64,000 nucleotides of DNA from RSA11 sp965652565 (lineage in GTDB: Bacteria; Actinomycetota; Thermoleophilia; Solirubrobacterales; 70-9), in the NCBI GenBank assembly GCA_965652565.1, contig CBFGWL010000001.1:39552-103551 (forward strand). The letters run 5' to 3'. Positions within the stretch are counted from its first letter, which is position 1; each line of letters begins with the position of its first letter. A program made the translations under genes and the position numbers. This document shows positions 25,814 to 34,337 of this stretch, in pieces. Below the pieces are notes generated by a model. The model made no database searches and was not told the DNA's origin. It worked only from the letters and a program-made list of their open reading frames with translations.

Positions 25814-26674
25814 GTGAGCGCGGCCAGCCTGGACCCCGTGCCCTTCGAGGCGCAGGGCCCGGTCGGCGTGCTGCGTGGCGACGCGGTGGGGGAGGGGCCG
25901 GTCATCGTGACCCTCCACGGCCTGACCGCCAATCGCCGCTACGTGCTCCACGGCTCGCGGCATCTGCAGCGCCGCGGGTTCCGCGTCGTCTCCTACGACG
26001 CGCGCGGCCACGGCGAGTCCGATCCGGCGCCGCCGCAGGCGGGCTACGACTACGCGGAGCTGGCTGCCGATCTCGGCGCGCTGCTTGACGCCCAAGCCCC
26101 GGGCGAGCGGGTCGTGCTAGCCGGGCACTCGATGGGCTCGCACACGATCGTCCGCTTCGCGCTCGAGCACCCCGACCGGATCGCGGGCCTGGTGCTCGGG
26201 GGTCCTGCGCACATGGGCGAGCCGGCCGGCGCCGGCGAGCTCGCCTACTGGGACAACCTCGCCGCGGCGCTCGAGCGCGACGGAGTGGAGGGGTTCGTCC
26301 GCGCCTACGACGTCGATCTGAACCCCGAGTGGCGCGAGGTGATCCTGCGGCTGGCGCGCGAGCGCCTCGGCCTCCATCGGCACCCCGAAGCGATCGCCCG
26401 CGCGCTGCGTGAGGTGCCGCGCTCGCTGCCGTTCGAGGGGCTCGCGGAGCTCGAGCGCATCGATCTACCCGCGCTCGTCGTGGGCAGCCACGACGACGCC
26501 GATCCCGGGCACCCCTACGCGGTCGCCCGAGCCTGGGCGGAGCGCCTGCCGCGCGGGCGCTTCATCAGCGAGGACCCGGGCAGCTCGCCGCTCACCTGGT
26601 CGGGCGGCAAGCTCTCGCGCGAGATCGAGGCGTTCTGCGCCGAGCCGGACGTCGCCGAGCGCCTCGCTGATTGA
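25814..26674 (+). CDS. Alpha/beta-hydrolase fold protein with missing catalytic His
   Basis: A 286-residue cytosolic alpha/beta-hydrolase. The oxyanion strand VIVTLHGLTANR, the nucleophile elbow AGHSMGS (S106) and the acid region VGSHDDADPGHP are present. Where the family has GxGHxxxxExP, this protein reads EDPGSSPLTW, with no histidine, so a classic triad is not evident. A GGAGG-like sequence precedes the GTG start. It may act as a non-hydrolytic or altered-triad member. Confidence 0.82.
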   Translation: MSAASLDPVPFEAQGPVGVLRGDAVGEGPVIVTLHGLTANRRYVLHGSRHLQRRGFRVVSYDARGHGESDPAPPQAGYDYAELAADLGALLDAQAPGERVVLAGHSMGSHTIVRFALEHPDRIAGLVLGGPAHMGEPAGAGELAYWDNLAAALERDGVEGFVRAYDVDLNPEWREVILRLARERLGLHRHPEAIARALREVPRSLPFEGLAELERIDLPALVVGSHDDADPGHPYAVARAWAERLPRGRFISEDPGSSPLTWSGGKLSREIEAFCAEPDVAERLAD

Positions 26675-26692
26675 ACGGCGCGCCCACGGGCA

Positions 26693-26698
26693 TATCCT
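26693..26698 (+). promoter_or_regulatory. Leaderless -10 box TATCCT
   Basis: TATCCT lies 6 bases before the GTG at 26705. Confidence 0.55.
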
Positions 26699-26704
26699 GT
26701 CCCG

Positions 26705-27022
26705 GTGGGCGACGACGGACACGCCATCCACTACACGGCCGTCGAGCGCGGCACGCCGGTCTACGCGGCCGACGGCGAGCGGGTGGGGTCCGTGGTGCGC
26801 GTGCTCGACAACTACCGCGAGCACATCCTCGACGGCATCGTCTTCACCGACCCCGGCGGCACGACGCGCTTCGTGGACGGACCGGAGGTCCAGCGCACCT
26901 ACGAGCGCGCCGTCCACCTGAACATCGATGCGCCCACGGCGCTCGCGCTCGGGCCGCCGGAGCACGGCGGCCTCATGGACGCGCTGCGCGCCGGGCCCCT
27001 CGGGCGCCTCTTCGGCCGATGA
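26705..27022 (+). CDS. Small PRC-barrel/DUF2171-like protein
   Basis: The 105-residue protein reads GTPVYAADGERVGSVVRVLDN and later DGIVFTDPGG, the beta-barrel pattern of PRC-barrel or DUF2171-like proteins, which often act in RNA processing, photosynthesis or stress. No catalytic residues are seen. It overlaps the next gene by ATGA, so the pair is coupled. Exact role unknown. Confidence 0.7.
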   Translation: MGDDGHAIHYTAVERGTPVYAADGERVGSVVRVLDNYREHILDGIVFTDPGGTTRFVDGPEVQRTYERAVHLNIDAPTALALGPPEHGGLMDALRAGPLGRLFGR

Positions 27023-27510
27023 GCGTGGGCGGCGACACCGAGACGAGCGGGGTCGCCAGGCCGGGGGAGACCGAGGAGCAACGCCTCGACCGCAACCTGA
27101 ACGAGTTGCTCGGCGGCCTGCGCGTCGCGCTGCCCGGCGTACAGGTCCTCTTCGCGTTCCTGCTGATCCTGCCGTTCCAGAATGAGTTCTCACGCGTCAC
27201 CGAGTTCCAGAAGGCGATCTACTACGCCACCTTGGTCTGCACGGCGCTCGCCTCGGTCTGCCTGATCGCGCCGTCTGTGCGTCACCGCCTGCGCTTTCGC
27301 AAGGACGACAAGGCCTACGTCGTGTTCTCCGCCAACCGCCTGGCGATCGCCGGGCTTTCGTTCCTCGGCCTCGCGATCACGGGCGTGATGGTGCTGATCA
27401 GCGACTTCATCTTCGGCGAGGGCGCAGCGATCGCTGCGGGTGCGGCGATGGCCGCGCTCATCGCCTGGCTGTGGTTCGCCTCGCCCTTGCGGCGCGAGCT
27501 CGCCGATTGA
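27019..27510 (+). CDS. DUF6328 family membrane protein
   Basis: A 163-residue integral membrane protein with four hydrophobic helices (about 42-55, 66-86, 107-125 and 132-152). The conserved N-terminal LDRNLNELLGGLRVALPGVQ and the PSVRHRLRFRKDDKA loop match the actinobacterial DUF6328 family of unknown function. The ATG overlaps the stop of the preceding barrel protein. Confidence 0.8.
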   Translation: MSVGGDTETSGVARPGETEEQRLDRNLNELLGGLRVALPGVQVLFAFLLILPFQNEFSRVTEFQKAIYYATLVCTALASVCLIAPSVRHRLRFRKDDKAYVVFSANRLAIAGLSFLGLAITGVMVLISDFIFGEGAAIAAGAAMAALIAWLWFASPLRRELAD

Positions 27511-27519
27511 CCGAGGCGC

Positions 27520-29445
27520 TCAGCTGCGGTTGCGCGCGGCGGCGAGCGCGGCTGCCGCCCGGCGCGCGAGCTCCTGAGCGAACTCGAGATCGCCCTCGTC
27601 GTAGCTGCGCCGCGACTCGGCCGAGGCGAGGGTCATCGCAGCGATCGTCTCATCGCCCGCGACGATCGGCACCACGAGCGCCGAGCGCAGGCCCATCTCG
27701 CGCAGCAGCTCCAGGTGCTCCGGCGATCGGGCGGTCTCGCGAAGCCGCGCGTCGGGCACCTCCCGGTGCAGCTGCGGTTCGCCGGAGCGCGCGACGCTCC
27801 CGACGGCCGCGCCTCCATCCATGCGGGGCGGCCCGTACGCGCGCAGTTGCTCGACCAGCTCCCGCTTCTCGGGGTCGGCGTGCGCGAGGGCGACGCGCTC
27901 AAGCTCGCCGTCGACGACGGCGTCGATCGCGCTCCAGTCGGCGAGGTCGGGGAGGACGAGCTCCGCCAGGCTCTGCATCGTCTCGATATAGGCGCGTGGC
28001 GAGACGAAGAGCTCGCCGGCGCGCGCCAGGACGCGCTGGCGAAGCTCCTCCGACTTCGCCTCCGTCACGTCCTCGATGATGTTCGCGATCAGGCCGCGCC
28101 CCTCATCGATGACCGTCGCGCGCGTGAGTAGCCATTGCTCGCGGCCGGTCGCGCGCGAGACGCTGCGGGTGAGCAGGGGGGAGGCGGGCTTGCCGTGCAG
28201 CAGTCTGGTGCCCGGCAGATCGGTGAATGCGACGGGGGAGCGGTCCTCGCGCGTGATGATGAAGCGGGCGGCGAGCTCTCCGGGCGCGGCGCTGAGGATC
28301 TCCTCGGCCGAGGTGGCCCCGAGGAGCTCGACCGCGGCCTCGTTCGCGTAGACCGTGCGCCCGCTCGAGTCCTGCACGGTCACCGCAGCGCCCAGGTGCC
28401 TGAGGATCTCCTCGTACTGGCCGCCGGCCGCCCGCAGGTTGTGGGTCACGCGCTCGCGGGCGATGCCGCGCGCGACCCGGTCCGCGGCCGCGCGAAGGAA
28501 CTCCATGATCCCGCGCGGATCACCGCGCTCGGGGCGCAGGCCGAGGCCGAAGCTGCCGAGCGTCTCCCCGTCGGCGAGCAGGGGAAGGACGATCCAATAG
28601 CGCAGGCCGAGCTCCTCCATCCGGGCCCGGTCGCTCGGGTCGTGCGCGAGCTGCTCCAGCATCCCGTCGTCCACGCGGATCACTCGCGGGCGTCCCTGGC
28701 GCAGGTCGGGGATCGTGGCCTCCACCTCGCGGACCACGGGTGTGCGACCCCGCAGCCATTCCGTGAGCTCCTCGTCGAAGGCGACGCGCGCGCCGAGGCG
28801 CTCCGGGCGGCCGTCCTCGCTCAGGATGTCGATCGCGCAGGCGTCCGCCAGGTCCGGGACGAGCAGCTCCGTGAGGCGGTCGTAACCGGCCCCGGGCCAC
28901 GACCCCGACTCGGTGAGCGCGACGATGCGCGACAGCAGCCCCACCTGACCCTCCTCATCGCGCATGGAGGGACGTCCGACGAGGCCCGGCACGTCGAATG
29001 TCATGGCGACCTCGGTGCCGATGCCGTCGGGGCCGGCGCGCATGTCCAGTGAGCTGGCGAGCTTGCCGATCAGCGGGATGCCGATCCCCAGCCCGGGGCT
29101 GTCGGCGCGCGGTTGCATGCCGCGCCCGCGGTCGCTTACGGTCAGCACGACGGCGCCGTGCCGCACCTCGACGCGCAGCTCCATCTCGCCGGGCTCGCGA
29201 TCAACGTAGGCGTGCACCACGACGTTCGTGGCCGCCTCCGAGAGCGCGACCGAGATGTCGCTCAGGGTCTGCTCGTCGAGGCCGTGCGCAGCGAGCAGCT
29301 CGTGCGCCTGGTTGCGCAGCTCCCCGACCTGCTCAGCTGTTGCGGGCACGCTCCACGTGCCCTCGTACTCAATTGCGCTCCCCGTGCGCGCGCCCAAGCG
29401 ACCCCAACTTTCTGTAGATGAGCCGTGGAACCGTTTCCACGGCAT
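27520..29445 (-). CDS. RsbW-type ATPase fused to GAF-PAS-GAF sensory domains
   Basis: The protein has up to 641 residues. An N-terminal GHKL ATPase of the RsbW/SpoIIAB type (about 25-150) shows the N box SEAATNVVVHAY, VSDRGRGMQ and GLGIGIPLIGKL. It is followed by a GAF domain (about 165-320), a PAS domain (about 335-450) and a second GAF domain (about 470-640). There is no histidine phosphoacceptor domain and no PP2C domain. It may bind or phosphorylate an anti-anti-sigma factor in response to signals. The start is uncertain: homology begins around residue 25, and codons 1-8 overlap a palindrome at 29422-29443. Confidence 0.8.
   Translation of the reverse strand: MPWKRFHGSSTESWGRLGARTGSAIEYEGTWSVPATAEQVGELRNQAHELLAAHGLDEQTLSDISVALSEAATNVVVHAYVDREPGEMELRVEVRHGAVVLTVSDRGRGMQPRADSPGLGIGIPLIGKLASSLDMRAGPDGIGTEVAMTFDVPGLVGRPSMRDEEGQVGLLSRIVALTESGSWPGAGYDRLTELLVPDLADACAIDILSEDGRPERLGARVAFDEELTEWLRGRTPVVREVEATIPDLRQGRPRVIRVDDGMLEQLAHDPSDRARMEELGLRYWIVLPLLADGETLGSFGLGLRPERGDPRGIMEFLRAAADRVARGIARERVTHNLRAAGGQYEEILRHLGAAVTVQDSSGRTVYANEAAVELLGATSAEEILSAAPGELAARFIITREDRSPVAFTDLPGTRLLHGKPASPLLTRSVSRATGREQWLLTRATVIDEGRGLIANIIEDVTEAKSEELRQRVLARAGELFVSPRAYIETMQSLAELVLPDLADWSAIDAVVDGELERVALAHADPEKRELVEQLRAYGPPRMDGGAAVGSVARSGEPQLHREVPDARLRETARSPEHLELLREMGLRSALVVPIVAGDETIAAMTLASAESRRSYDEGDLEFAQELARRAAAALAAARNRS
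29422..29443. promoter_or_regulatory. Perfect 9-base inverted repeat at the sensor gene start
   Basis: GCCGTGGAA and TTCCACGGC are separated by 4 bases. The element overlaps the first codons of the minus-strand sensor gene as annotated, so it could be an operator if translation really starts further downstream. It lies in the divergent region shared with the methyltransferase at 29507. Confidence 0.45.
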
Positions 29446-29494
29446 ACGGCGAACATTTCCCCGGCGCGTTCGTTTTCCAAACGCCCGAGGGCCG

Positions 29495-29500
29495 TAGGTT
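29495..29500 (+). promoter_or_regulatory. Leaderless -10 box TAGGTT
   Basis: TAGGTT lies 6 bases before the ATG at 29507. Confidence 0.55.
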
Positions 29501-29506
29501 TCAGGG

Positions 29507-30103
29507 ATGCAAGTCGTTCGTCAAGAGATCGACATCGAGGGTGGTCCGCTCGTCGTGATGCAGCCCGCGGACGCCGCGGAGATCCCCGACAAGCACGAGG
29601 TGGACTGGGCGCCCGTCGTCCCGTACTGGTCCGTGCTGTGGCGGAGCGGCGTCGCGCTCGCCAAGGAGCTGGCGCGCCTGGATCTGCGCGGGCGGCGCGT
29701 GGTCGAGCTCGGCTGCGGCCTGGGGGTCCCGAGCCTCGCGGCCGCCCGCGCTGGAGCCGAGGTGCTGGCGAGCGACCAGGAGCCCGAGGCGATCGCCCTG
29801 CTGATGCGTAACGCGCGCGAGAACGGGGTGGAGCTCAGCGTGCTGCAGGCGAACTGGAGCTCGCCCGACGAGCTCTTGGCGGCGGCCCCGTTCGATCTGG
29901 CCGTGGCCGCAGATGTCCTGTACATGCGTCAGTCCGTGGCGCAGCTGCTCGAACTCTTGCCCAGGCTCGCGCCGGAGATCTGGCTGGCGGACCCCGGGCG
30001 CAGCTTCACGGAGCCTTTCTTCGAGCGGGCAAGGGATATCTGGGCGATCGAGAGCGAGCAGCGCGGCGTCGTGTGGATCCACCGCATGCGCCGCCGGCCC
30101 TAG
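29507..30103 (+). CDS. Lysine methyltransferase-like (METTL21/PF10294 type) SAM enzyme
   Basis: A 198-residue class I methyltransferase. PYWSVLWRSGVALAKEL precedes the SAM site VVELGCGLGVPSLAAARAGA, followed by ASDQEPEAI and AADVLYMRQS. The layout matches small protein-lysine methyltransferases and related nicotinamide-type enzymes; the target is unknown. The stop overlaps the convergent neighbour by CTAG. Confidence 0.82.
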   Translation: MQVVRQEIDIEGGPLVVMQPADAAEIPDKHEVDWAPVVPYWSVLWRSGVALAKELARLDLRGRRVVELGCGLGVPSLAAARAGAEVLASDQEPEAIALLMRNARENGVELSVLQANWSSPDELLAAAPFDLAVAADVLYMRQSVAQLLELLPRLAPEIWLADPGRSFTEPFFERARDIWAIESEQRGVVWIHRMRRRP

Positions 30104-30879
30104 CTCGGAACCTGCGCGAGGAGATCCCGGGCGAGCGCGAGCCCTCGCCGCTGGGAGGGAGCGGCGATGTACATCACGTGGCACGACAGGGAGGTCACGA
30201 CGAGGTGCTCGGGGCCGCGCGCGTAGTGCACGAGCGGGATGCCACCGACCTTGATGCGATCGCCGACGATGCCCTGCTGCGCCGCCGCCATCAGCGCGCC
30301 CTCGGCGACCTGCTCACGCGTCGAGTCGTCCATCTCCTCGGGCGGGACGGGGAGCATCGTGATCAGCGCGCGAGCGCCATCGGGCCAGTGCGCGGCGGCG
30401 AACCTGGTGGCGTCGGTCAGGCGGGCGCCCGGGTTGGCGCGGGCTGCCCGGGCTCGCACACGCTCCAGCTGGGCGGGTGGCAGGTCGGAGATGCGCACCT
30501 TCGCTACGCGCTGTGGCAGCCGCTCGGCGCACTCCTCGACGCCGCGCGCCACGAGCTCGCTCGCTCGGCGCTGTTCGGCCGTCGCGTCCGCATCTTCCTC
30601 ACTGGCGAGGGCGCCGAGGACGGAGAGCAGGCAGATGACGCCGGCGATCAGGAACAGGGGGCCGGGTTCCAGGACACGGCCCTCGCGCCGCCTGAGGCGC
30701 AGGTACGCCCAGCGCACGAACACCGCGATCGCCATGCACGCCAGGAACCGGCCCACGGCGGTACCGGCGAGAAACGAGGCCTCCTCGTCGTCGCCGGCGT
30801 TGATCGCTCCGGCGATCGCCAACACGAGCAGGACGAGGCCGGCGATCAGCATCTGGGTGTTGCGGTTGCTCAGATTCAC
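30100..30879 (-). CDS. Hypothetical membrane protein
   Basis: The 259-residue protein has hydrophobic helices near 10-27, 40-58 and 75-92, then a hydrophilic domain of about 165 residues (VAKVRISDLPPAQLERV, HWPDGARALITMLPVP). No family was recognised. A TAGCTT box ends 8 bases before the GTG start. The 224 bases upstream of that box contain no gene. Confidence 0.7.
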   Translation of the reverse strand: MNLSNRNTQMLIAGLVLLVLAIAGAINAGDDEEASFLAGTAVGRFLACMAIAVFVRWAYLRLRRREGRVLEPGPLFLIAGVICLLSVLGALASEEDADATAEQRRASELVARGVEECAERLPQRVAKVRISDLPPAQLERVRARAARANPGARLTDATRFAAAHWPDGARALITMLPVPPEEMDDSTREQVAEGALMAAAQQGIVGDRIKVGGIPLVHYARGPEHLVVTSLSCHVMYIAAPSQRRGLALARDLLAQVPS

Positions 30880-30887
30880 GGCCGGGA

Positions 30888-30893
30888 AAGCTA
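30888..30893 (-). promoter_or_regulatory. Leaderless -10 box TAGCTT
   Basis: The minus-strand TAGCTT lies 8 bases before the GTG at 30879. Confidence 0.55.
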
Positions 30894-31117
30894 GCCGCCC
30901 GGCCGGCAGGGCGACCCCAAGCGCAACGGCAGAGCATCAGCCCTCGTCTCGGCGTTGTCTTATGGCCGCGGCTGGATAGCCGCCCAGCTCGCCTGGGTCA
31001 ACGCTCGATAATGAGGGTTATGTAGACCTGCTGCCCGCGGCCGTCCGCGACCCGTGCCAGCCGGCGAACTCGTCCCGCCCGCCTGCCGGCAGCGGGCAGC
31101 CCGCCGCCATCGTCGCG

Positions 31118-31804
31118 TCAGCGGCGCTGCGCGGCCTCCAGAGCCTGCCTAAGCCGCTCTGACGCCTTGTACGCCACCGGCTCGCCATGTGCCAGCGCGA
31201 TCAGCTCGATCGGGAGCTGCAGCGTCCGTCGCAGCGACTCGGCGAGTCCCGTGACGCTCAGCTCGCCCGGTTCGTCTTCGAGCCAGCCCTCCGGCGGCAC
31301 GCGCAACGTCGTCGTGCGCTCGCCCTCGGCGCCCAGCAACGCGTCGCCGGCCACCAGCGTCCGCGCCGGCTCGATCCAGTACACGACCTCCGCGCGCACC
31401 GGATCGACCGCGAGCGCCCTGACGCCGCCCGGCAACTCCGCGTCGCCCGCGAACTCCCGGGTGATCGGATACGGCCAGGGCTTGGCGCCCGCCGTATGCG
31501 CCCAGATCTCAACCGGACGCGAGTTTCCATAACGCTGCGCCACCTCGGCGCCGCTGCGATGGTGCCACTGCACCGTGATCGCCACCACGAGGGGCCCCTC
31601 CTGACGTTCCACGAGGCCGTCCAGCCACCGCCAGGCGGCACCCGTGGTCAGCAACGGGTCGAAGAGCACGAGCGCGTCCGGCGCCGTCCACGCGTGGCAT
31701 GCCACGTCAGGCTGCCAGCCGGACTCCCCGCCCTCCTCCGCGCGCCAGTCCGGGTGCCGCGCCATCCAGCGCCAGAGCCCGGGCTTGAGCTCGCGCGGTT
31801 CCAC
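31118..31804 (-). CDS. Metallo-beta-lactamase-fold-like protein with altered metal site
   Basis: A 228-residue protein with the strand order of the MBL fold (ALVLFDPLLTTGAAW, VVAITVQWHHRSGAEVAQRYG, LVAGDALLGAEG, LIALAHGEPV). The usual HxHxDH is replaced by QWHHRSGA, while the later GD and HGEP elements remain. Zinc hydrolase activity is therefore doubtful. I chose the GTG at 31804, 2 bases before the end of the yqgE frame, so the gene is the second of that operon. Confidence 0.65.
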   Translation of the reverse strand: MEPRELKPGLWRWMARHPDWRAEEGGESGWQPDVACHAWTAPDALVLFDPLLTTGAAWRWLDGLVERQEGPLVVAITVQWHHRSGAEVAQRYGNSRPVEIWAHTAGAKPWPYPITREFAGDAELPGGVRALAVDPVRAEVVYWIEPARTLVAGDALLGAEGERTTTLRVPPEGWLEDEPGELSVTGLAESLRRTLQLPIELIALAHGEPVAYKASERLRQALEAAQRR

Positions 31805-31808
31805 CGGA

Positions 31809-32363
31809 TCAGTTGAGCGAGGGATCCTCGGGCATGCGGGCGACGAGCGCGTAGCTGCCTCCCTTGCGCGCCAGTACGTCGCTCCAGAGCGTCTCCGGGT
31901 CGTCGGGGAAGAGCTCCGCGGGCAGCGGCGGCTCGACGATCCAGGACTCCTGTTCCATCTCGGCTTCGAGCTGGCCGGCGCCCCAACCGGAATAGCCGGC
32001 ATAGAGGCGTCCCCGGCGCACGACCTCGGTCAGCTCATCCAGATCGGTCTCCGCGGACGCCAGCCCGACATCGGCGGCGACGATCCACGCCGCGGCCGAG
32101 GGGTCGCTGAACTCGGCGAGCAGGACGATCGCCTCCGGCTGCACCGGGCCGCCGACGAAGAGCGGATCGTCGCCGGTGACGTCCGCCAGGGCGGGCACGA
32201 CCTCGCCCGCCGTCGCGTCGGACGGGCGGTTCAGGACGATGCCCATCGCGCCATCGTCGCTGTGCTCGGTGATGAGCACGACGGTGCGCGCGAAGTTCGG
32301 ATCGACGAGCGCCGGTGAGGCGATGAGCAGCTTGCCGCGGAGCGATTCGTCCACGCGCCCCAT
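31809..32363 (-). CDS. yqgE: UPF0301 (YqgE/AlgH) family protein
   Basis: A 184-residue YqgE/AlgH protein with the conserved start LRGKLLIASPALVDPNFARTV, then GIVLNRPSD, FVGGPVQPE and YAGYSGWGAGQLEAE. The biochemical role of the family is unresolved. The ATG at 32363 is used; a GTG three codons later would be leaderless behind AATAAT. It is divergent from the thioredoxin gene, with 36 bases between the starts. Confidence 0.92.
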   Translation of the reverse strand: MGRVDESLRGKLLIASPALVDPNFARTVVLITEHSDDGAMGIVLNRPSDATAGEVVPALADVTGDDPLFVGGPVQPEAIVLLAEFSDPSAAAWIVAADVGLASAETDLDELTEVVRRGRLYAGYSGWGAGQLEAEMEQESWIVEPPLPAELFPDDPETLWSDVLARKGGSYALVARMPEDPSLN

Positions 32364-32386
32364 TATTGCCAGCGCCCGTCGTTGGC

Positions 32387-32392
32387 TAACCT
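32387..32392 (+). promoter_or_regulatory. Leaderless -10 box TAACCT
   Basis: TAACCT lies 7 bases before the GTG at 32400. Confidence 0.6.
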
Positions 32393-32399
32393 CGGATTC

Positions 32400-33155
32400 G
32401 TGATCTTCGACGTCGCCGAGGCCGATTTCGAGGAGCGGGTCGTCAACCGCTCGCGCGAGGTCCCCGTCGTCGTGGACTTCTGGGCCGAATGGTGCGGGCC
32501 CTGCCGGCAGCTCGGCCCAGCGCTCGAGGAGGCGGTTCGCGCGCGCGGCGGCGCGATCGAGCTCGCCAAGGTTGACGTGGACTCCAACCAGATGCTCGCG
32601 TCCGCGTTCGGCGTACGGGGCATTCCCGCCGTGAAGGTCTTCCGTGACGGCCAGATCGCCGGCGAGTTCGTGGGCGCCATCCCGCCGGCCGAGATCGAGC
32701 GCTTCCTCGACCAGTTCGTGCCCTCCGAGGCCGACAAGCTCGCTGCCTCGGGCGACGAGGAGTCGCTGCGCGCCGCCCTCGAGCAGGATCCGCGGCACGC
32801 GGGCGCGGCCGTCGCGCTGGGCCGGCTGCTCGTCCGTCGCGGTGAGTCCGACGAGGCCCGCGAGGTGCTTGAGCCGCACGCCGAAACCGACTTCATCGCG
32901 TCCGGCCTGCTCGCGCGGCTCGAGCTCGCGGCCGACCCGGACGCCGACGAGGCCGTGCGCGACGCGTTCGAGCGCTGGGATGCCGACGACGCGGGCGGCG
33001 CCCTGGAGACGCTCCAGGCGGCGATCGCCGCCGAAGGCGATCCCGAGCGCCGCGATCTCATCCGCCGGGTGATGATCGCGATCTTCACCGATCTCGGGCC
33101 CGAGCATCCGCTCGCGCGTGAGCACCGGCGGCGGCTGGCCGCCGCGCTCAACTAG
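32400..33155 (+). CDS. Thioredoxin-TPR protein (CnoX/YbbN-like)
   Basis: The 251-residue protein has an N-terminal thioredoxin domain with the redox motif WCGPC (C32, C35) and the cis-proline GIPAVKVF. A C-terminal TPR-like region follows (about 115-245, EQDPRHAGAAVALGRLL). This is the layout of the chaperedoxin CnoX/YbbN, which protects proteins from oxidation. No signal peptide is present, so it is cytosolic. ccdA follows 12 bases downstream, linking it to thiol-redox transfer across the membrane. Confidence 0.9.
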   Translation: MIFDVAEADFEERVVNRSREVPVVVDFWAEWCGPCRQLGPALEEAVRARGGAIELAKVDVDSNQMLASAFGVRGIPAVKVFRDGQIAGEFVGAIPPAEIERFLDQFVPSEADKLAASGDEESLRAALEQDPRHAGAAVALGRLLVRRGESDEAREVLEPHAETDFIASGLLARLELAADPDADEAVRDAFERWDADDAGGALETLQAAIAAEGDPERRDLIRRVMIAIFTDLGPEHPLAREHRRRLAAALN

Positions 33156-33167
33156 ACGGAGGCGGCG

Positions 33168-33896
33168 ATGGATCCGATCTCTGGGGCCGATGTCCCGGTC
33201 GCCTTCCTAGCGGGCCTGGTCTCGTTCGTCTCGCCGTGCGTGTTGCCGCTGGTCCCGGGCTACCTTTCGGCCGTAAGCGGCGTCAGCGTCGCGGAGATCG
33301 ACGAGGCGCACTGGACCCGCGTGATCGGGCCCAGCCTGCTGTTCATCGCCTCGTTCTCGGTGATCTTCATCCTGCTCGGGCTCACCGCGACCGCGCTCGG
33401 CCAGACACTGCGCGATCACCAGGACTTGCTCACGAACATCGGCGCCGTGCTCCTCATCCTGATGGGGGCCTTCTTCATCGCGACGATGTTCGTCGACCGC
33501 TTCAACCGGGAGTGGCGCCCCGACGCCCTCGTCGCGCGCGCCGGCAAGGGCGGCCCGATCGTGGCGGGCGCCGCGTTCTCGATCGCATGGACGCCCTGCG
33601 TCGGGCCCGCGCTCGGTGGCGTGCTCACGCTCGCGGGCATCCAGGGCGAGGCGCTTTACGGCGCGTTCCTGCTCGCCGTCTACTCGCTCGGGCTCGCTAT
33701 CCCCTTCCTGCTGACGGCGCTCGCCTTCTCGCGGGCGACCGCCGCGTTCGCCGTCGTCAAGCGCCACTACCGCGCGATCATCGCGCTCGGCGGCGGTGTC
33801 CTGATCGCGATGGGCCTGCTGATCCTCACCGGCGGGTTCACGGAGCTCAACATCTGGGCCCAGCGCGTAACCCGCGACCTGGGCCTGAATCTGTAG
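33168..33896 (+). CDS. ccdA: Cytochrome c biogenesis/thiol transport protein CcdA
   Basis: A 242-residue membrane protein with six hydrophobic helices. The redox cysteines are C24 (SFVSPCVLPLVPGYLSA) and C144 (AWTPCVGPALG), the hallmark of CcdA/DsbD-beta, which passes electrons from cytosolic thioredoxin to the outside. GGAGG precedes the ATG. It is coupled to the thioredoxin-TPR gene; no ResA/ResB genes lie nearby. Confidence 0.93.
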   Translation: MDPISGADVPVAFLAGLVSFVSPCVLPLVPGYLSAVSGVSVAEIDEAHWTRVIGPSLLFIASFSVIFILLGLTATALGQTLRDHQDLLTNIGAVLLILMGAFFIATMFVDRFNREWRPDALVARAGKGGPIVAGAAFSIAWTPCVGPALGGVLTLAGIQGEALYGAFLLAVYSLGLAIPFLLTALAFSRATAAFAVVKRHYRAIIALGGGVLIAMGLLILTGGFTELNIWAQRVTRDLGLNL

Positions 33897-33916
33897 AGGC
33901 CCCCGGGGGCGCCCGG

Positions 33917-33948
33917 CGCGGCGCGAGGCGCGGCTCGGCCGCGCCGCG
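33917..33948. terminator. GC hairpin between convergent genes
   Basis: Arms CGCGGCGCG and CGCGCCGCG pair over 9 bases around a 14-base loop. It fills most of the gap between the ccdA stop and the minus-strand stop at 33951, so it is probably a bidirectional terminator. Confidence 0.5.
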
Positions 33949-33950
33949 TC

Positions 33951-34247
33951 CTAGATCGGGTAGCCGCGGCTTGGATCCGGGGGCGCGCCGATCTCGATCG
34001 GCTCCCCTACCGCCTCGACCTCCTCGAGGTCGGCGTCGTCGCCGTCCTGCGAGCAGATGATCCGGAAGCGCCCGGTGGCGATCCCCGGATCGCCGACGAT
34101 CGGGATCCCGCGGATCTCATCCCAGCCGAGCCGCTCGACCTCGAACGGGTTCATCCGTACCTCGGACGCCGGGAACGGACAGCTCGAGTTGTGCTGGTCG
34201 ATGGCCTTCGAGATGGCCTCGAGGTTCTTGGCGTCTGAGCGCGACAT
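33951..34247 (-). CDS. Hypothetical small protein
   Basis: The 98-residue cytosolic protein (MSRSDAKNLEAISKAIDQHN...) has an acidic C-terminal half and two cysteines (SSCPF, IICSQDG). No family was recognised. The ATG at 34247 is preferred over one at 34280; an AATAAT sequence lies 10 bases before it. The upstream hairpin at 34281-34321 separates it from the RlpA-like gene. Confidence 0.6.
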   Translation of the reverse strand: MSRSDAKNLEAISKAIDQHNSSCPFPASEVRMNPFEVERLGWDEIRGIPIVGDPGIATGRFRIICSQDGDDADLEEVEAVGEPIEIGAPPDPSRGYPI

Positions 34248-34280
34248 CGTCGTCCCGATTATTGCGGGTTTGGACGGCAA

Positions 34281-34321
34281 CGAGCCACGCGCGCGGCTGC
34301 TGCGCCCTCGCGCGTGGCTCG
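34281..34321 (-). terminator. Hairpin terminator after the RlpA-like gene
   Basis: Arms CGAGCCACGCGCG and CGCGCGTGGCTCG form a perfect 13-base stem with a 15-base loop, 16 bases past the minus-strand stop at 34338. There is no T-run. Confidence 0.7.
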
Positions 34322-34337
34322 TGCGCCCTCGGGAGGC

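Noticed and set aside
30894..31117. Small gene or RNA in a 224-base gap
   Set aside because: ATAAT and TTAT sequences near 31017 look promoter-like, but no frame longer than a few codons and no convincing stem or tRNA fold follows.
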